Made by a program: the position numbers and the translations under genes
The notes under the pieces: model-generated
The model's input: the letters and a program-made list of their open reading frames with translations, nothing else
The model's database searches: none
Told to the model about the DNA's origin: nothing
Shown here: positions 25,105 through 34,077 of the stretch, one piece after another
Position numbering within the stretch: the stretch's first letter is position 1
How the letters are laid out: each line of letters begins with the position of its first letter
Source of the DNA: CAWGJC01 sp965276665
GTDB lineage: Bacteria; Pseudomonadota; Alphaproteobacteria; Acetobacterales; Acetobacteraceae
DNA length: 64,000 nucleotides
Assembly (NCBI GenBank): GCA_965276665.1
Contig: OZ255620.1
Span: 4,526,001 to 4,590,000 of the forward strand
Direction: 5' to 3'

Positions 25105-26204
25105 CAATCGTTCATGGGATAGGCGGCCATCAGGCGTTTCTGCAGCCGCCACAAGCGCAGCATCGCGAACACGCCATGCGGACGATGGCCGCGCGCGCGC
25201 ATCTCCCGGCCGATGCGGAAAGCGGCGCCGTAGTGCCAGAACTGCGCGCGATACGCCTCGCGCAACGAGCAATCCGGGTCCCAGATATGCGTCGCCTCGG
25301 AGCCCACGCCGTTCGCCTCGATGAGCACGAAACCCTCGCCCTTGTGCAGCTCCGCCAGCGAGGCGAAGCGCACGTCGAGGCGGCCGAAATGGAAATCCGG
25401 CATCGAGCGCGCGATCCCTTCCACCCGGTCGGCGAGCGCCTTGGTGATCTCGGCCCGGCCGTCGCGGAAGATCGAGCCCTTGCAGTGATTGCCGCTGAAC
25501 ACGAGTCGCACCGGCTCGCCGGTGGGCGGCACCTCGTCGAGCCGGGCCGCGAGGCGCGGCAGATAGAGCTGCGGCACCTTCCCGGCGCGCGGGTCGGCGA
25601 GGATCAGCTCGCGCAAGCTCGAGCGCCCATCGCCCACCACCGAAGGCGCGATCTTCAGGGTGAGGGAGGTAAGCCGGCCGCGCGCCTCGCCCGGATGCCG
25701 GACATAGAAGATGCCGGCCTCGCCTTCGTACGGCACGAAACGCTGGAGCAGCAAGCGCACGCCGCGCGGGTAGTCTGGCAGCGCGCGCTCCAGCGCCACG
25801 GCATCCGGGAGAAATCGCACGCCGGCGCCGTTGCAGCCAATATCGGGCTTCAGAACCAGCGGATAATCCAGGCCGCCGGCCATGCGGGCGGCCTCGGCGG
25901 CGGCGAAATCCGCCGGACTTACCCGCTCCCCGGTATCGAACTTCACGTAGGGCGCCACCCAGTCCCGCCCGGGTCCGTGCACCAGGTCGAGGATCTCGCT
26001 TTTGCTCTCGCCGCAGAGCCCGCCCATCGTGATGCCGGGATTGGCCGAGCTCGGCAGGCTGAAATTGCCGTAGCGGAGGCCGAGCGCCATCCAGTAGAGC
26101 ACCACCGGGGTGTAGAACAGCCAGTCCGGCCAGAATTCGAAGGGCGAGATCACGCGGCCGGCATCGGCGGAGGTGGCGAGGCCGCGCAGCGTGGTGTCGC
26201 TCAT
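25104..26204 (-). CDS. ATP-grasp family enzyme of unknown substrate
   Basis: 366 residues. ATP-grasp features: YPLVLKPDIGCNGAGV (ATP-binding Lys and Gly loop), LLQRFVPYEGEAGIFYVRHPGEARG, SVVGDGRSSLRELIL, and GFVLIEANGVGSEATHIWDPD carrying metal-binding Glu/Asn. The N-terminal part (PFEFWPDWLFYTPVVLYWMALGLRYGNFSLP) is hydrophobic and may associate with the membrane. The family ligates carboxylates to amines or thiols. It lies between a DedA protein and uppP, which suggests an envelope substrate. Confidence 0.82.
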   Translation of the reverse strand: MSDTTLRGLATSADAGRVISPFEFWPDWLFYTPVVLYWMALGLRYGNFSLPSSANPGITMGGLCGESKSEILDLVHGPGRDWVAPYVKFDTGERVSPADFAAAEAARMAGGLDYPLVLKPDIGCNGAGVRFLPDAVALERALPDYPRGVRLLLQRFVPYEGEAGIFYVRHPGEARGRLTSLTLKIAPSVVGDGRSSLRELILADPRAGKVPQLYLPRLAARLDEVPPTGEPVRLVFSGNHCKGSIFRDGRAEITKALADRVEGIARSMPDFHFGRLDVRFASLAELHKGEGFVLIEANGVGSEATHIWDPDCSLREAYRAQFWHYGAAFRIGREMRARGHRPHGVFAMLRLWRLQKRLMAAYPMND

Positions 26205-26782
26205 CGGCCGACTTCCTCCTGCAGGCGGGCGGCGAGCCGGCCCATGATGACGATGGTGGCGGCAAATCCCACCGCGCCGGCCCAGCGCCAGGCGCCGAGA
26301 TGATCGGCGAGCGCCCGGCCGATATGCAGGGAGACGCCGAACAGCAGCGAGGTCCAGATCAGCGTCGCCACCACCGCGGCCAGCGCGAAGCGGGTGAAAT
26401 TGGCATTCAGAAAGCCGCAGGTCGTGTAGGTCGGCAGCCGGGCGCCCGGCAGGAAGCGGCTGACGAACACCACCCTGAACACATGGGCCTCCACCCAGGC
26501 ACGGCCTTTCGCCGCCTTCTGCGCCGGAATCCAGCGATTCGCCCAGGGAAACAGCGCGGCCAGCCGGCCGAGCCCATACAGGCCGAAATCGCCGAGCACG
26601 ATGCCGACATAGAGGGAGGCTAGCGCAAGGGCGAGGGTGACCTTGTTGGTCTCGACCTCCATCGCCGCCAGCACGGTTGCGGCATCCTCCAGAATAAAGG
26701 TGCCGAGCACGATGGCGCCGGCCTGGATCGCCGGATGGCGTCCGGCCGTATCCAGCAGATCGGCGACGGAAATATCGAACAC
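26201..26782 (-). CDS. DedA/VTT-domain membrane protein
   Basis: 193 residues with several hydrophobic segments and the VTT (SNARE-associated Golgi) motif: LGDFGLYGLGRLAALFP, then VFVSRFLPGARLPTYTTCGFLNANFTRF. DedA proteins include undecaprenyl-phosphate flippases. It is first in the operon, overlapping the ATP-grasp gene by four bases. The 262 bases upstream, up to the phosphatase gene, hold only a small hairpin (27011-27027) and presumably the promoter. Confidence 0.88.
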   Translation of the reverse strand: MFDISVADLLDTAGRHPAIQAGAIVLGTFILEDAATVLAAMEVETNKVTLALALASLYVGIVLGDFGLYGLGRLAALFPWANRWIPAQKAAKGRAWVEAHVFRVVFVSRFLPGARLPTYTTCGFLNANFTRFALAAVVATLIWTSLLFGVSLHIGRALADHLGAWRWAGAVGFAATIVIMGRLAARLQEEVGR

Positions 26783-27044
26783 GTCGCTCAGCTCCGCTGA
26801 AATGCCGCCGGTGGGACACGTACGCAGGGGGGCGGGGCTGCCCGGCCTCTCCGCTCCATCGTAAAGCCTCCCCGGAACCGCCCTGCAAGCTCATTCGGCC
26901 GATCACCTCACGGATTTGTGAGTGCGTCGGCCATACCTGTCGCATCGCGGCCAATAGCGGCAACGCTTGGCGCCGACAAGCCGTTGCCGAGGGTTTCGCC
27001 GCCCAGTGTAACCCGAGTGTTTCGGGTCTTCGCATGGTTCAGCG

Positions 27045-27866
27045 TCACGCGGCGCCCGGTTCCAGCAGCAGATCGCGCAGCCGCCCGCGTGCCGACCGGT
27101 CGAGCCCGAGCGCCGTTTCGAAATAGGCGTCGACGGTGCCGTACTCCCGCCGGATCGCGGCGAAGGCGGCCTCGAGCAGCTCGGCATGCGCGCCGAGCAG
27201 GATCTGCTTGAGGTCGGGCGCGAAGTCGCGGGAGGGCACGGTGTCGCGCCGCCAGAGCCGGTTGGTGGCAAGGTAATCGTCCATGATTGTGGCCGCATCG
27301 ACGCCGAGCGCCGTCATCAGCAGGGCGGTGGCGAAGCCGGTGCGGTCCTTGCCGGCGGAGCAATGGAACATCAGCGGCAGCGCGCCTGGCGCCAGCACGC
27401 GGGCGAACAGCCGGCCGAACTGCGCGTGGCAGCCGATCGCGTAATCCTCATAGGCCCCGCGCAGCAGGGACATCAGATCGGCGCCCGTGGCCTCGCGCGT
27501 CTCCATGATGTCCCGCAAGCCGGCGCCGACGATCGGCTCGACCGGGAGGGAAACCGACTGGGCGCCCGGGATCATGATCGGCACAGCCGCGCGCTCGCGT
27601 TCGCCGCGGAAGTCGCAGACCGTGCGGAGGCCGAGCCCGGCGATGATCGCGCGGTCCGCCTCCGACAGTCTCGGCAGCGCCGCCGACCGGTAGAGCAGGC
27701 CGGACCGGATTCGCCGCCCCGCCGCGGTGGCATAGCCGCCGAGATCCCGCAGGTTAGACGCGAGTTCCAGCGCCACGCTGTGTGGCAATCCCGCGTGCGG
27801 CAATCCTGGTTGCGGCAATCCTGCCGTCCGAAAATCCCTGGCCGCCCTGTCTTCCGCTTCCGCCAT
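27045..27866 (-). CDS. Tyrosine-protein phosphatase (DSP/LipA-like)
   Basis: 273 residues. ASNLRDLGGY and GLLYRSAALPRLSEAD at the N-terminus and the P-loop HCSAGKDRTG (Cys169, Arg175) are diagnostic of the tyrosine phosphatase family also called Y_phosphatase3. KDR in the loop is typical of phosphatases that also accept phosphoinositides. The first 30 residues contain three GLP-type repeats (AGLPQPGLPHAGLPH) from a short DNA tandem repeat, so the true start could be further downstream. No signal peptide. Confidence 0.88.
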   Translation of the reverse strand: MAEAEDRAARDFRTAGLPQPGLPHAGLPHSVALELASNLRDLGGYATAAGRRIRSGLLYRSAALPRLSEADRAIIAGLGLRTVCDFRGERERAAVPIMIPGAQSVSLPVEPIVGAGLRDIMETREATGADLMSLLRGAYEDYAIGCHAQFGRLFARVLAPGALPLMFHCSAGKDRTGFATALLMTALGVDAATIMDDYLATNRLWRRDTVPSRDFAPDLKQILLGAHAELLEAAFAAIRREYGTVDAYFETALGLDRSARGRLRDLLLEPGAA

Positions 27867-27905
27867 ACCGACCCCCTGCCTGCCCCCGCCTTCTAGCCGA
27901 GCCAG

Positions 27906-28358
27906 TCAGGCGGCAGAAGCCGGAGCGGTGGTCAGCCGCTTCGTCATGCAGACGCGGGTATGGCCCGGCGGGTCGCAAGGGATCCGGCCGAGTTCCTGAT
28001 ACCCGTGCCGGGCGTAAAAACCCGGTGCCTGGAAGGTGATCGTCACCAGCATCGCGCTGGTGCAGCCGCGCGTCACCGCCTCCCGCTCCGCCGCGCCGAG
28101 CATGCGACCGCCTACGCCGCGTCCGCGCGCCCAGTCCGGCAAGAAGACGAGGTCGATGAACAGCAGCCCGTAGGTCGTGCGGCCGAGCAGGCCGCCGGCG
28201 ACCTTGCCGCTCGACGGATCCCGAATGAGCACCGCGAGCGGCCGGGAGTTGGCGAAGCCGGCCTTCACCATATTGTATCCGGTCAGCCCATCTTCGATCG
28301 CCGCCTCGGCCTCCGCGTCCGGCGCGTCGGTGACGAAAATCTCCGGCTTTTGCGTCAT
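27906..28358 (-). CDS. GNAT family N-acetyltransferase (paralogue 1)
   Basis: 150 residues. Motif A is LVFLPDWARGRGVGGRMLGAAEREAVTRGC, followed by FYARHGYQELG and a conserved end (PPGHTRVCMTKRL). It resembles the protein at 33380: same length, same RDP.SGK..GGL and GH.R..MT.R. elements. Acceptor unknown. It overlaps the upstream control region of the divergently transcribed glycosyltransferase gene. Confidence 0.85.
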   Translation of the reverse strand: MTQKPEIFVTDAPDAEAEAAIEDGLTGYNMVKAGFANSRPLAVLIRDPSSGKVAGGLLGRTTYGLLFIDLVFLPDWARGRGVGGRMLGAAEREAVTRGCTSAMLVTITFQAPGFYARHGYQELGRIPCDPPGHTRVCMTKRLTTAPASAA

Positions 28359-28487
28359 GTGCCACGCTCCCGCTGTGCCCGCCCCGCTCTGGCTGAGATG
28401 CCTCGACGGCGCCGCCTCGACGGCGTCCGCCGGTTTTGCCACCATCCTCGCGGCCGCGCATCGGCGGACCGGCGGCGTGGAGGCGGG

Positions 28488-29891
28488 ATGAACGGCGCGG
28501 AAGCGGAGCCCGAGTGGCTGGCCATCTTGAAGCGGGCCGAGGCGGCGGGGCGGGAGAAGAAGTTCGACGAGGCGGCCGCGCTTTGCGAGAGTGTGCTTAG
28601 CGAGCAGCCCGACCTGCCGGGCGCGCTCGGCCTGCTCGGCGGCATCAAGGCGCAGCAGGGCGAGGTCGAGCCGGCGATCGCGCTGCTGGAGCGCGCGGTC
28701 GCGGCGCGCCCCAACGCGCCGTCCTGGCAGGATGCGCTCTGCGCCCTCTACCGCATCGTCCACCGGCTCGACGAGGCGATCGCCGCCGGCCGCATCGCGG
28801 TGCGCATGCAGGGCGACAATGCGCGCCATCTGTTCAATCTCGGCCGCGCCTATCAGGACAGCGGCGACGACACGCTGGCGCTCACCTTCTTCCTCGCCGC
28901 CCTCGCGCGGCAGCCGGACGACCCGGAATCGCATCTCGCGGTCGGGCAGATCCTGCTGGCGCGCGGCGAGATGCGGCCGGGCTGGATCGAATACGAATGG
29001 CGCAACCGGCTGGAGATGGCGAAAGGCCGGCTGCCCGGCATCCGGGCGCCGGTGTGGAACGGCATGCGGGTGCCGGCGGGGCGCATCCTGCTGATCGCCG
29101 ATCAGGGATTCGGCGACGCGCTGCAATTCGTCCGCTACGTGCGGATGGTGGCGCCGCTCTGCGACGAGGTGCTGCTCGCCTCCTCGCCCGAGCTGATCTC
29201 GCTGTTCGCGCGCGTCGAGGGGGTCGGCCGCTGCTTCCAGCGCTGGCAGGACATGCCGGGGTTCAGCACCTGGTGCCTGCTGTCGAGCCTGCCTTTCGTG
29301 TTCGGCACCGAGCTCGACCGCATCCCGGGCGGCGTTCCCTATGTCGCTGCCGAGCCGGAGCGCGTCGCGATCTGGCGCGCCCGCTTGGCCGAGCGCCTGC
29401 CCGCGGGCGGAATGCGAGTCGGCATCGTCTGGGCGGGCCGGCCCACCCATCCGAATGACCGCCGCCGTTCGATCCCGCTCATTCGCTTGCTGCCGCTTGG
29501 CGAGATCCCGGGCGTGCATCTCGTCTCGCTGCAGATCCCGGTGCCGGAAACGGACAAGGCGCTGCTCGCCGAGCGGTCGCGCATCCCCGATCTCGCGGCC
29601 GAACTCACCGATTTCGCCGAGACCGCCGCGGTGATCCGCAACCTCGATCTCGTCATCAGCATCGACAGCGCGGTCGCGCATCTCGCCGGCGCGCTCGGCG
29701 TGCCGATCTGGGTGATGATGCCGCGCCCGGCCGATTGGCGCTGGATGATCGATCAGGCGGACACGCCCTGGTATCCGAGCATGCGCCTGTTCCGCCAGCC
29801 GCTGCCCGGCGCCTGGGACCCGGTTTTTGCCGAGCTGTGCACGGCGCTGACCGAGTTGGCGGTCGCGGTACCGCAAACCCAGACCGCCTGA
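28488..29891 (+). CDS. TPR protein with glycosyltransferase family 9-like domain
   Basis: 467 residues. About four TPR units over residues 10-160 (AGREKKFDEAAALCESVL, LGLLGGIKAQQGEVEPAIALLERAVAA, FNLGRAYQDSGDDTLALTFF). The C-terminal GT9/heptosyltransferase-like domain (about 190-450) has ILLIADQGFGDALQFVRYV, MRVGIVWAGRPTHPNDRRRSIP and LVISIDSAVAHLAGALGVPIWVM. This fusion is frequent in alphaproteobacteria and linked to surface or flagellar glycosylation. Start chosen at the ATG at 28488 because sequence upstream in this frame is antisense to the GNAT gene. Confidence 0.85.
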   Translation: MNGAEAEPEWLAILKRAEAAGREKKFDEAAALCESVLSEQPDLPGALGLLGGIKAQQGEVEPAIALLERAVAARPNAPSWQDALCALYRIVHRLDEAIAAGRIAVRMQGDNARHLFNLGRAYQDSGDDTLALTFFLAALARQPDDPESHLAVGQILLARGEMRPGWIEYEWRNRLEMAKGRLPGIRAPVWNGMRVPAGRILLIADQGFGDALQFVRYVRMVAPLCDEVLLASSPELISLFARVEGVGRCFQRWQDMPGFSTWCLLSSLPFVFGTELDRIPGGVPYVAAEPERVAIWRARLAERLPAGGMRVGIVWAGRPTHPNDRRRSIPLIRLLPLGEIPGVHLVSLQIPVPETDKALLAERSRIPDLAAELTDFAETAAVIRNLDLVISIDSAVAHLAGALGVPIWVMMPRPADWRWMIDQADTPWYPSMRLFRQPLPGAWDPVFAELCTALTELAVAVPQTQTA

Positions 29892-29910
29892 GCCACCGCG
29901 GCGGCCCTCG

Positions 29911-31344
29911 TCACCGCGCCTCGGCCACCCGCAGCGCGTTGGTGGTGCCGGATTTGCCGAACGGCACGCCGGCCGCGATCACCACTTCATCGCCATGCGC
30001 GGCGAAACCCTCGTGATGCGCCGCGCGGACCGCCTTCGCGACCGCTTCGGTCATCGAATGCACCTCCGGCACCAGCACCGCGTGCACGCCCCAGGCGACG
30101 GCGAGGCGGCGCGCGGTGAGCGGGTCCGGCGTCAGCGCGAGCACCGCGCTCTCCGGCCGCTCGCGCGCGATGCGAAGCGCGGTGCTGCCGGAATTGGTGA
30201 AGGCGGCGATCGCCTTGGCGCCGATCGTCTGGCCGATCTGGCGCGCCGCGGCGGCGATGGCGTCGGCGGCGGAGTGTTCGGGACGCGGCCGGCTCGCCTC
30301 GATGATCTCGCGCCAGCCCGGATCCTGCTCCACCCGCGCCACGATGCGGTCCATGATGTTGACCGCCTCGTAGGGGTATTGCCCGGCGGCGGTCTCGGCC
30401 GACAGCATCACCGCATCCGCGCCGTCGAACACCGCGGTCGCCACGTCCGAGGCCTCGGCGCGGGTCGGCGCGGGGGCGCTGATCATGCTCTCGAGCATCT
30501 GCGTCGCGACCACCACCGGGCGGCCGAGCGCACGGGCGGCGCGGACGATGCGCTTCTGCGCGAGCGGCACCTCCTCGGGCGGCAATTCCACGCCGAGATC
30601 GCCGCGCGCCACCATCACCGCATCCGAGAGCGCGAGGATCGCGTCGAGGTTCTCGAGCGCCTGCGGCTTCTCCATCTTGGTCATGATCCAGGCGCGGCCG
30701 CCGGCGAGCGCGCGCGCCTCCACCACGTCCTCGGGGCGCTGCACGAAGGATAGCCCGATGTAATCGACGCCGTGATCGAGCGCGAACGCCATGTCCACGC
30801 GATCCTTCTCGGTGAGCGCCGGGATCGGCAGCACCATGTCCGGCACGTTGACGCCCTTGCGGTCGGAGAGCGGGCCGCCGACCACGATCTCGGTCTCGAG
30901 ATGATCCTCCCGCTTGCGCGAGACGCGGAGGCGGAGCTTGCCGTCATCAAGCAGCAGGGAGGTCCCGATCGCCGCGGCGGAGATGATCTCGGGATGCGGC
31001 AGCTGCACGCGCCGCGCATCGCCCGGGCTCGGATTGAGGTCGAGGCGGAAGCTTTGCCCGGTCTGCAGGTGCACGCGGCCGCCGCCGAACCGGCCGACCC
31101 GCAGCTTCGGCCCCTGCACGTCGGCGAGGATGCCGATCGGCCGGCCGGTCTCCGCCTCGATCTCGCGGATCAGCTTGATGCGGGCGGCGTGCTCCTCATG
31201 CGTGCCGTGCGAGAAATTGAGGCGGAACACGTCCGCGCCCGCGAGGAACAGCCGGCTCAGCACCTCCTTGGTCGTGCTGGACGGCCCGATGGTGGCTAGG
31301 ATCTTGGTGCGGCGGCGGCGGCGCATCGGGGAACGTGTCGGCAT
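29911..31344 (-). CDS. pyk: Pyruvate kinase
   Basis: 477 residues, full length. RRTKILATIGPSS at the N-terminus, DVFRLNFSHG, KLRVGRF, the active-site region IMTKMEKPQALENLD followed by DAVMVARGDLGVELP, and ATQMLESMI...PTRAEASDVATAV are all present. It converts phosphoenolpyruvate and ADP to pyruvate and ATP. It follows the glycerate 2-kinase gene with a 20-base gap, so the pair would send glycerate through 2-phosphoglycerate toward pyruvate. Confidence 0.97.
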   Translation of the reverse strand: MPTRSPMRRRRRTKILATIGPSSTTKEVLSRLFLAGADVFRLNFSHGTHEEHAARIKLIREIEAETGRPIGILADVQGPKLRVGRFGGGRVHLQTGQSFRLDLNPSPGDARRVQLPHPEIISAAAIGTSLLLDDGKLRLRVSRKREDHLETEIVVGGPLSDRKGVNVPDMVLPIPALTEKDRVDMAFALDHGVDYIGLSFVQRPEDVVEARALAGGRAWIMTKMEKPQALENLDAILALSDAVMVARGDLGVELPPEEVPLAQKRIVRAARALGRPVVVATQMLESMISAPAPTRAEASDVATAVFDGADAVMLSAETAAGQYPYEAVNIMDRIVARVEQDPGWREIIEASRPRPEHSAADAIAAAARQIGQTIGAKAIAAFTNSGSTALRIARERPESAVLALTPDPLTARRLAVAWGVHAVLVPEVHSMTEAVAKAVRAAHHEGFAAHGDEVVIAAGVPFGKSGTTNALRVAEAR

Positions 31345-31364
31345 GCGGCGGTTCGTCCTTCGGA

Positions 31365-32633
31365 TCAGGCGATCAGGATCGCGCGGAAATCGTTCACGTT
31401 GGTCAAGGTCGGTCCGGTGCGGATCAGATCGCCGATAGCGTCGAACAGGCGGTAGCTGTCATGCCCGTCCAGCACCGCGCGCGGGTCGAGGCCGGCGGCG
31501 CGAGCGCGGGCGAGCGTGCTGGGCGAGACCAGCGCGCCGGCGGCATCCTCGGTGCCGTCGATGCCGTCCGTGTCGCCGGCGACGGCGTGGACGCCGGCCT
31601 CGCCCTTCAGCGCCACCGCCAGCCCGAGCAGGAACTCGGTGTTGCGGCCGCCGCGTCCGGCCGGTCCCTGGCCGATCGTCACGGTCGTCTCGCCGCCGGA
31701 GAGCAGCACGCAGGGCGCCTGCACCGGCTGGCCATGGCGGCGCGCGGCGCGCGCCATCCCGGCCATGACGATGCCGAGCTCGCGGCTTTCCCCCTCGATC
31801 GCGTCGCCGAGGATGAGCGGCGCGAGGCCGAGCGTGCGCGCCTGTCGTGCGGCGGCCTCCAACGCCATCTGCGGGGCGGCGATCAGGCGGAAATCGGCGG
31901 CGATCTCGCCGGGTTTCGGCGTCTCCTCGCCGCGGGCAAGATGCGCGGCCACCGCCGGCGGCAGGGTGATGCCGGTGCGGGCGATCAGCGCGCGCACGTC
32001 ATCGAGCGTGCTCGGGTCCGGCACGGTCGGGCCGCTGCCGATCACCGCCGCCTCGTCCCCCGGCACGTCGCTGATCGCCAGCGTGACCAGTCGCGCCGGA
32101 CGCGCGGCGGCGGCGAGCCTGCCGCCCTTGATCGCGGAGAGGTGTTTCCGCAGCGCGTTCATCTCGTGGATCGTGGCACCCGAGGCGAGCAGCGCCCGGT
32201 TCACCGCCTGCTTGTCGGCGAGGCTTAATCCTGGCGCCGGCAGCGCCAGCAGCGCGGAGGCGCCGCCCGAGATCAGCGCGATCACGAGATCGTCCGGCCC
32301 CAGGCCGCGCACCGCGCCGAGAATGCGCGCCGCCGCCGCCTCACTGTTCGCGTCCGGCACCGGATGCGAGGCCTCCAGCACGGTGACGCGCTGCGTCGGC
32401 ACCGCATGCTCGTAGCGGGTGACGACAACGCCCGAGAGCGGCACGTCTGGCCAGGCGGCCTCCAGCGCCGCCGCCATCAGCGCCGCTGACTTCCCCGCCC
32501 CCACCACCACGCAACGTCCGGCGGGCCGGGGCGGCAGATGAGCGGCCAGCACGCCACGCGGGTCGGCGGCGGCGATCGCGGTCTCGAACAGCGTGCGCAG
32601 GGTTTTCCGCGCCCGCTCGTCATCCCATCCCAA
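31365..32633 (-). CDS. ttuD: Glycerate 2-kinase (MOFRL family, TtuD/GckA-like)
   Basis: 422 residues. GRCVVVGAGKSAALMAAALE, VLEASHPVPDANSEAAA, ALISGGASALL, the MOFRL-domain sequences VLLSGGETTVTI and GRGGRNTEFLLGLAVAL, and AGDTDGIDGTEDAAGA identify the family. It phosphorylates D-glycerate at C2. In older annotations the same family appears as hydroxypyruvate reductase. Located directly upstream of pyk in the same orientation, as in glyoxylate/tartrate or serine-cycle gene sets. Confidence 0.93.
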   Translation of the reverse strand: MGWDDERARKTLRTLFETAIAAADPRGVLAAHLPPRPAGRCVVVGAGKSAALMAAALEAAWPDVPLSGVVVTRYEHAVPTQRVTVLEASHPVPDANSEAAAARILGAVRGLGPDDLVIALISGGASALLALPAPGLSLADKQAVNRALLASGATIHEMNALRKHLSAIKGGRLAAAARPARLVTLAISDVPGDEAAVIGSGPTVPDPSTLDDVRALIARTGITLPPAVAAHLARGEETPKPGEIAADFRLIAAPQMALEAAARQARTLGLAPLILGDAIEGESRELGIVMAGMARAARRHGQPVQAPCVLLSGGETTVTIGQGPAGRGGRNTEFLLGLAVALKGEAGVHAVAGDTDGIDGTEDAAGALVSPSTLARARAAGLDPRAVLDGHDSYRLFDAIGDLIRTGPTLTNVNDFRAILIA

Positions 32634-32719
32634 GCCGTTTCCCCTCGTAAGGACGTTCGAGCCCAGTATGGATTAGCGCCGCCACCGACGCCATGTCAGG
32701 CCGGCAAGGAGGAGCCCGC

Positions 32720-33025
32720 ATGCCCGCATCCGACATCGATCCCGCCACCCGCACCGAGCTGGAAGCCGCCGCCTTCCGTAGCCTCGTCGCCCATCTGCGC
32801 GAGCGGACGGACGTGCAGAATATCGACCTGATGAACCTCGCCGGCTTCTGCCGCAACTGCCTGAGCCGGTGGTACCGCGAGGCGGCCGAGCAGCGCGGCA
32901 TCGGCCTCGCCGACCCGGAGGCGCGGGAAATCGTCTACGGCATGCCCTACAAGGAATGGCAGTCCCTGCACCAGAAGCCCGCCAGCCCCGAGCAGCAGAC
33001 CGTGTTCGCCAAGGGCACCCGTTGA
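32720..33025 (+). CDS. DUF1244 family protein
   Basis: 101 residues from the ATG at 32720, preceded by AAGGAGGAG. The family signature is clear: RSLVAHLRERTDVQNIDLMNLAGFCRNCLSRWYREAAEQRG and EAREIVYGMPY.EWQ. The CxxC-like NCLS segment is conserved in the family. Small, cytoplasmic, widespread in proteobacteria; no established function known to me. Confidence 0.92.
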   Translation: MPASDIDPATRTELEAAAFRSLVAHLRERTDVQNIDLMNLAGFCRNCLSRWYREAAEQRGIGLADPEAREIVYGMPYKEWQSLHQKPASPEQQTVFAKGTR

Positions 33026-33098
33026 GCGAGGCGCTCCCGGTTGCGCTGAGGCCGTCGCCCCGCTAAGCCCGCCGCCCCGGAGAGAAGTCGGAGGCACG

Positions 33099-33383
33099 AT
33101 GGCACTGGGCGCGGCCGCAAGGCAGGACATCACCGAGGAAGCGCCGAACGTGGGCGGGGTCGCGGCCGACCGGCTGCGCAGCCTCGTCGACCGGATCGAG
33201 CGGCTGGAGGAGGAGCGGAAATCCCTCGGCTCCGATATCCGCGACATCTACGCCGAAGCGAAATCGGCCGGTTTCGACGTGAAAGTGCTCCGCCAGCTCA
33301 TCCGCATCCGCCAGCAGGAACCCAAGGACGTGGAAGAGCAGGAAGGCCTGCTCGACGTCTACCGCCGGGCGCTCGGAATGTGA
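33099..33383 (+). CDS. gapR: DUF2312 / GapR-type nucleoid-associated protein
   Basis: 94 residues. The coiled-coil core DRLRSLVDRIERLEEERKSLGSDIRDIYAEAKSAGFDVKVLRQLIRIR is the GapR/UPF0335 family signature. In Caulobacter GapR clamps overtwisted DNA ahead of polymerases and assists topoisomerases. The length is normal. A GTGA overlap couples it to the downstream acetyltransferase gene. Confidence 0.92.
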   Translation: MALGAAARQDITEEAPNVGGVAADRLRSLVDRIERLEEERKSLGSDIRDIYAEAKSAGFDVKVLRQLIRIRQQEPKDVEEQEGLLDVYRRALGM

Positions 33384-33832
33384 GCCGCGCCGCGAACAAG
33401 GCGTTCGAGATCGCCGTGGAGCCCGAGGTCACGCCGGAGGCCCGCGAGACCGTCAGCGGATTGATCGCCAGCTACAACGAGGATTTCGTCCCCGACGACC
33501 AGACGCGCGGGGAATTCGCGGTGCTGGTGCGCGATCCGGCGACCGGCAAACCCCTGGGCGGCCTTTGCTGCCGCACGCGGCGCGAAATGCTGGTCCTGGA
33601 ACTGGTGGCCCTGCCGCCCGAGCTCCGGGGTGCGGGACTCGGCACGAAATTGTTCCGGATCGCCGAAACGGAAGGTTATCGCCGCGGCTGCCGCGGCGCC
33701 TGGCTGCAAACCTCCGACTGGCAGGCGCGCGGCTTCTACGAAAAACTTGGCTACCACGTCTTCGGGTCTCTCCCCGACTACCCGGCCGGGCATACGCGGT
33801 TCTTCATGACGCGGCGATTCGAGGTAGATTGA
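33380..33832 (+). CDS. GNAT family N-acetyltransferase (paralogue 2)
   Basis: 150 residues from a GTG overlapping the gapR stop. Motif A LVALPPELRGAGLGTKLFRIAETEGYRRGC, then FYEKLGYHVFG and PAGHTRFFMTRRF. Same length and layout as the enzyme at 27906, which suggests an old duplication. Acceptor unknown. A palindromic repeat begins immediately after the stop. Confidence 0.85.
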   Translation: MSRAANKAFEIAVEPEVTPEARETVSGLIASYNEDFVPDDQTRGEFAVLVRDPATGKPLGGLCCRTRREMLVLELVALPPELRGAGLGTKLFRIAETEGYRRGCRGAWLQTSDWQARGFYEKLGYHVFGSLPDYPAGHTRFFMTRRFEVD

Positions 33833-33833
33833 A

Positions 33834-34046
33834 GGCCAGGGGCTCTGCCCCTGGACCCCGCTAAGGACCGTTGCCTTTAGAACCGTGTTGCGGCGCTTGC
33901 GTCGTCCCGGGATGGCGATGGCGCTCCGCGCGAAGCGCATCAAACATCTGATCACAACACCCGGCTATGGTGCCGCACGCAAAACGCCATACCCGGGTTC
34001 TAAGGGCGACGGCCCTTAGCGGGGTCCAGGGGCAGAGCCCCTGGCC
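33834..34046. repeat. Dispersed element with 51-bp inverted ends
   Basis: The left arm (33834-33884) and right arm (33996-34046) are near-perfect inverted copies. Both contain GGCCAGGGGC.CTGCCCCTGG, itself palindromic, then the ACCCCGCTAAGG-type segment and AGAACC. The 111-base centre has no open frame. A partial copy of the right end lies at 55936-55998. Short elements of this look are common in Acetobacteraceae genomes. It fills the gap between the GNAT and ABC genes. Confidence 0.8.
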
Positions 34047-34077
34047 TTTCTTCCTTACAGCATCCTAAACTCCCCCG

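Noticed and set aside
24515..26265. A single 584-codon fusion read across the uppP-operon genes
   Set aside because: Only the last 197 codons look like protein; the rest is out of frame with the ATP-grasp enzyme.
27960..28487. Long upstream extension of the TPR-GT9 protein
   Set aside because: This part is antisense to the GNAT gene and has no TPR or GT9 character, so the ATG at 28488 was preferred.
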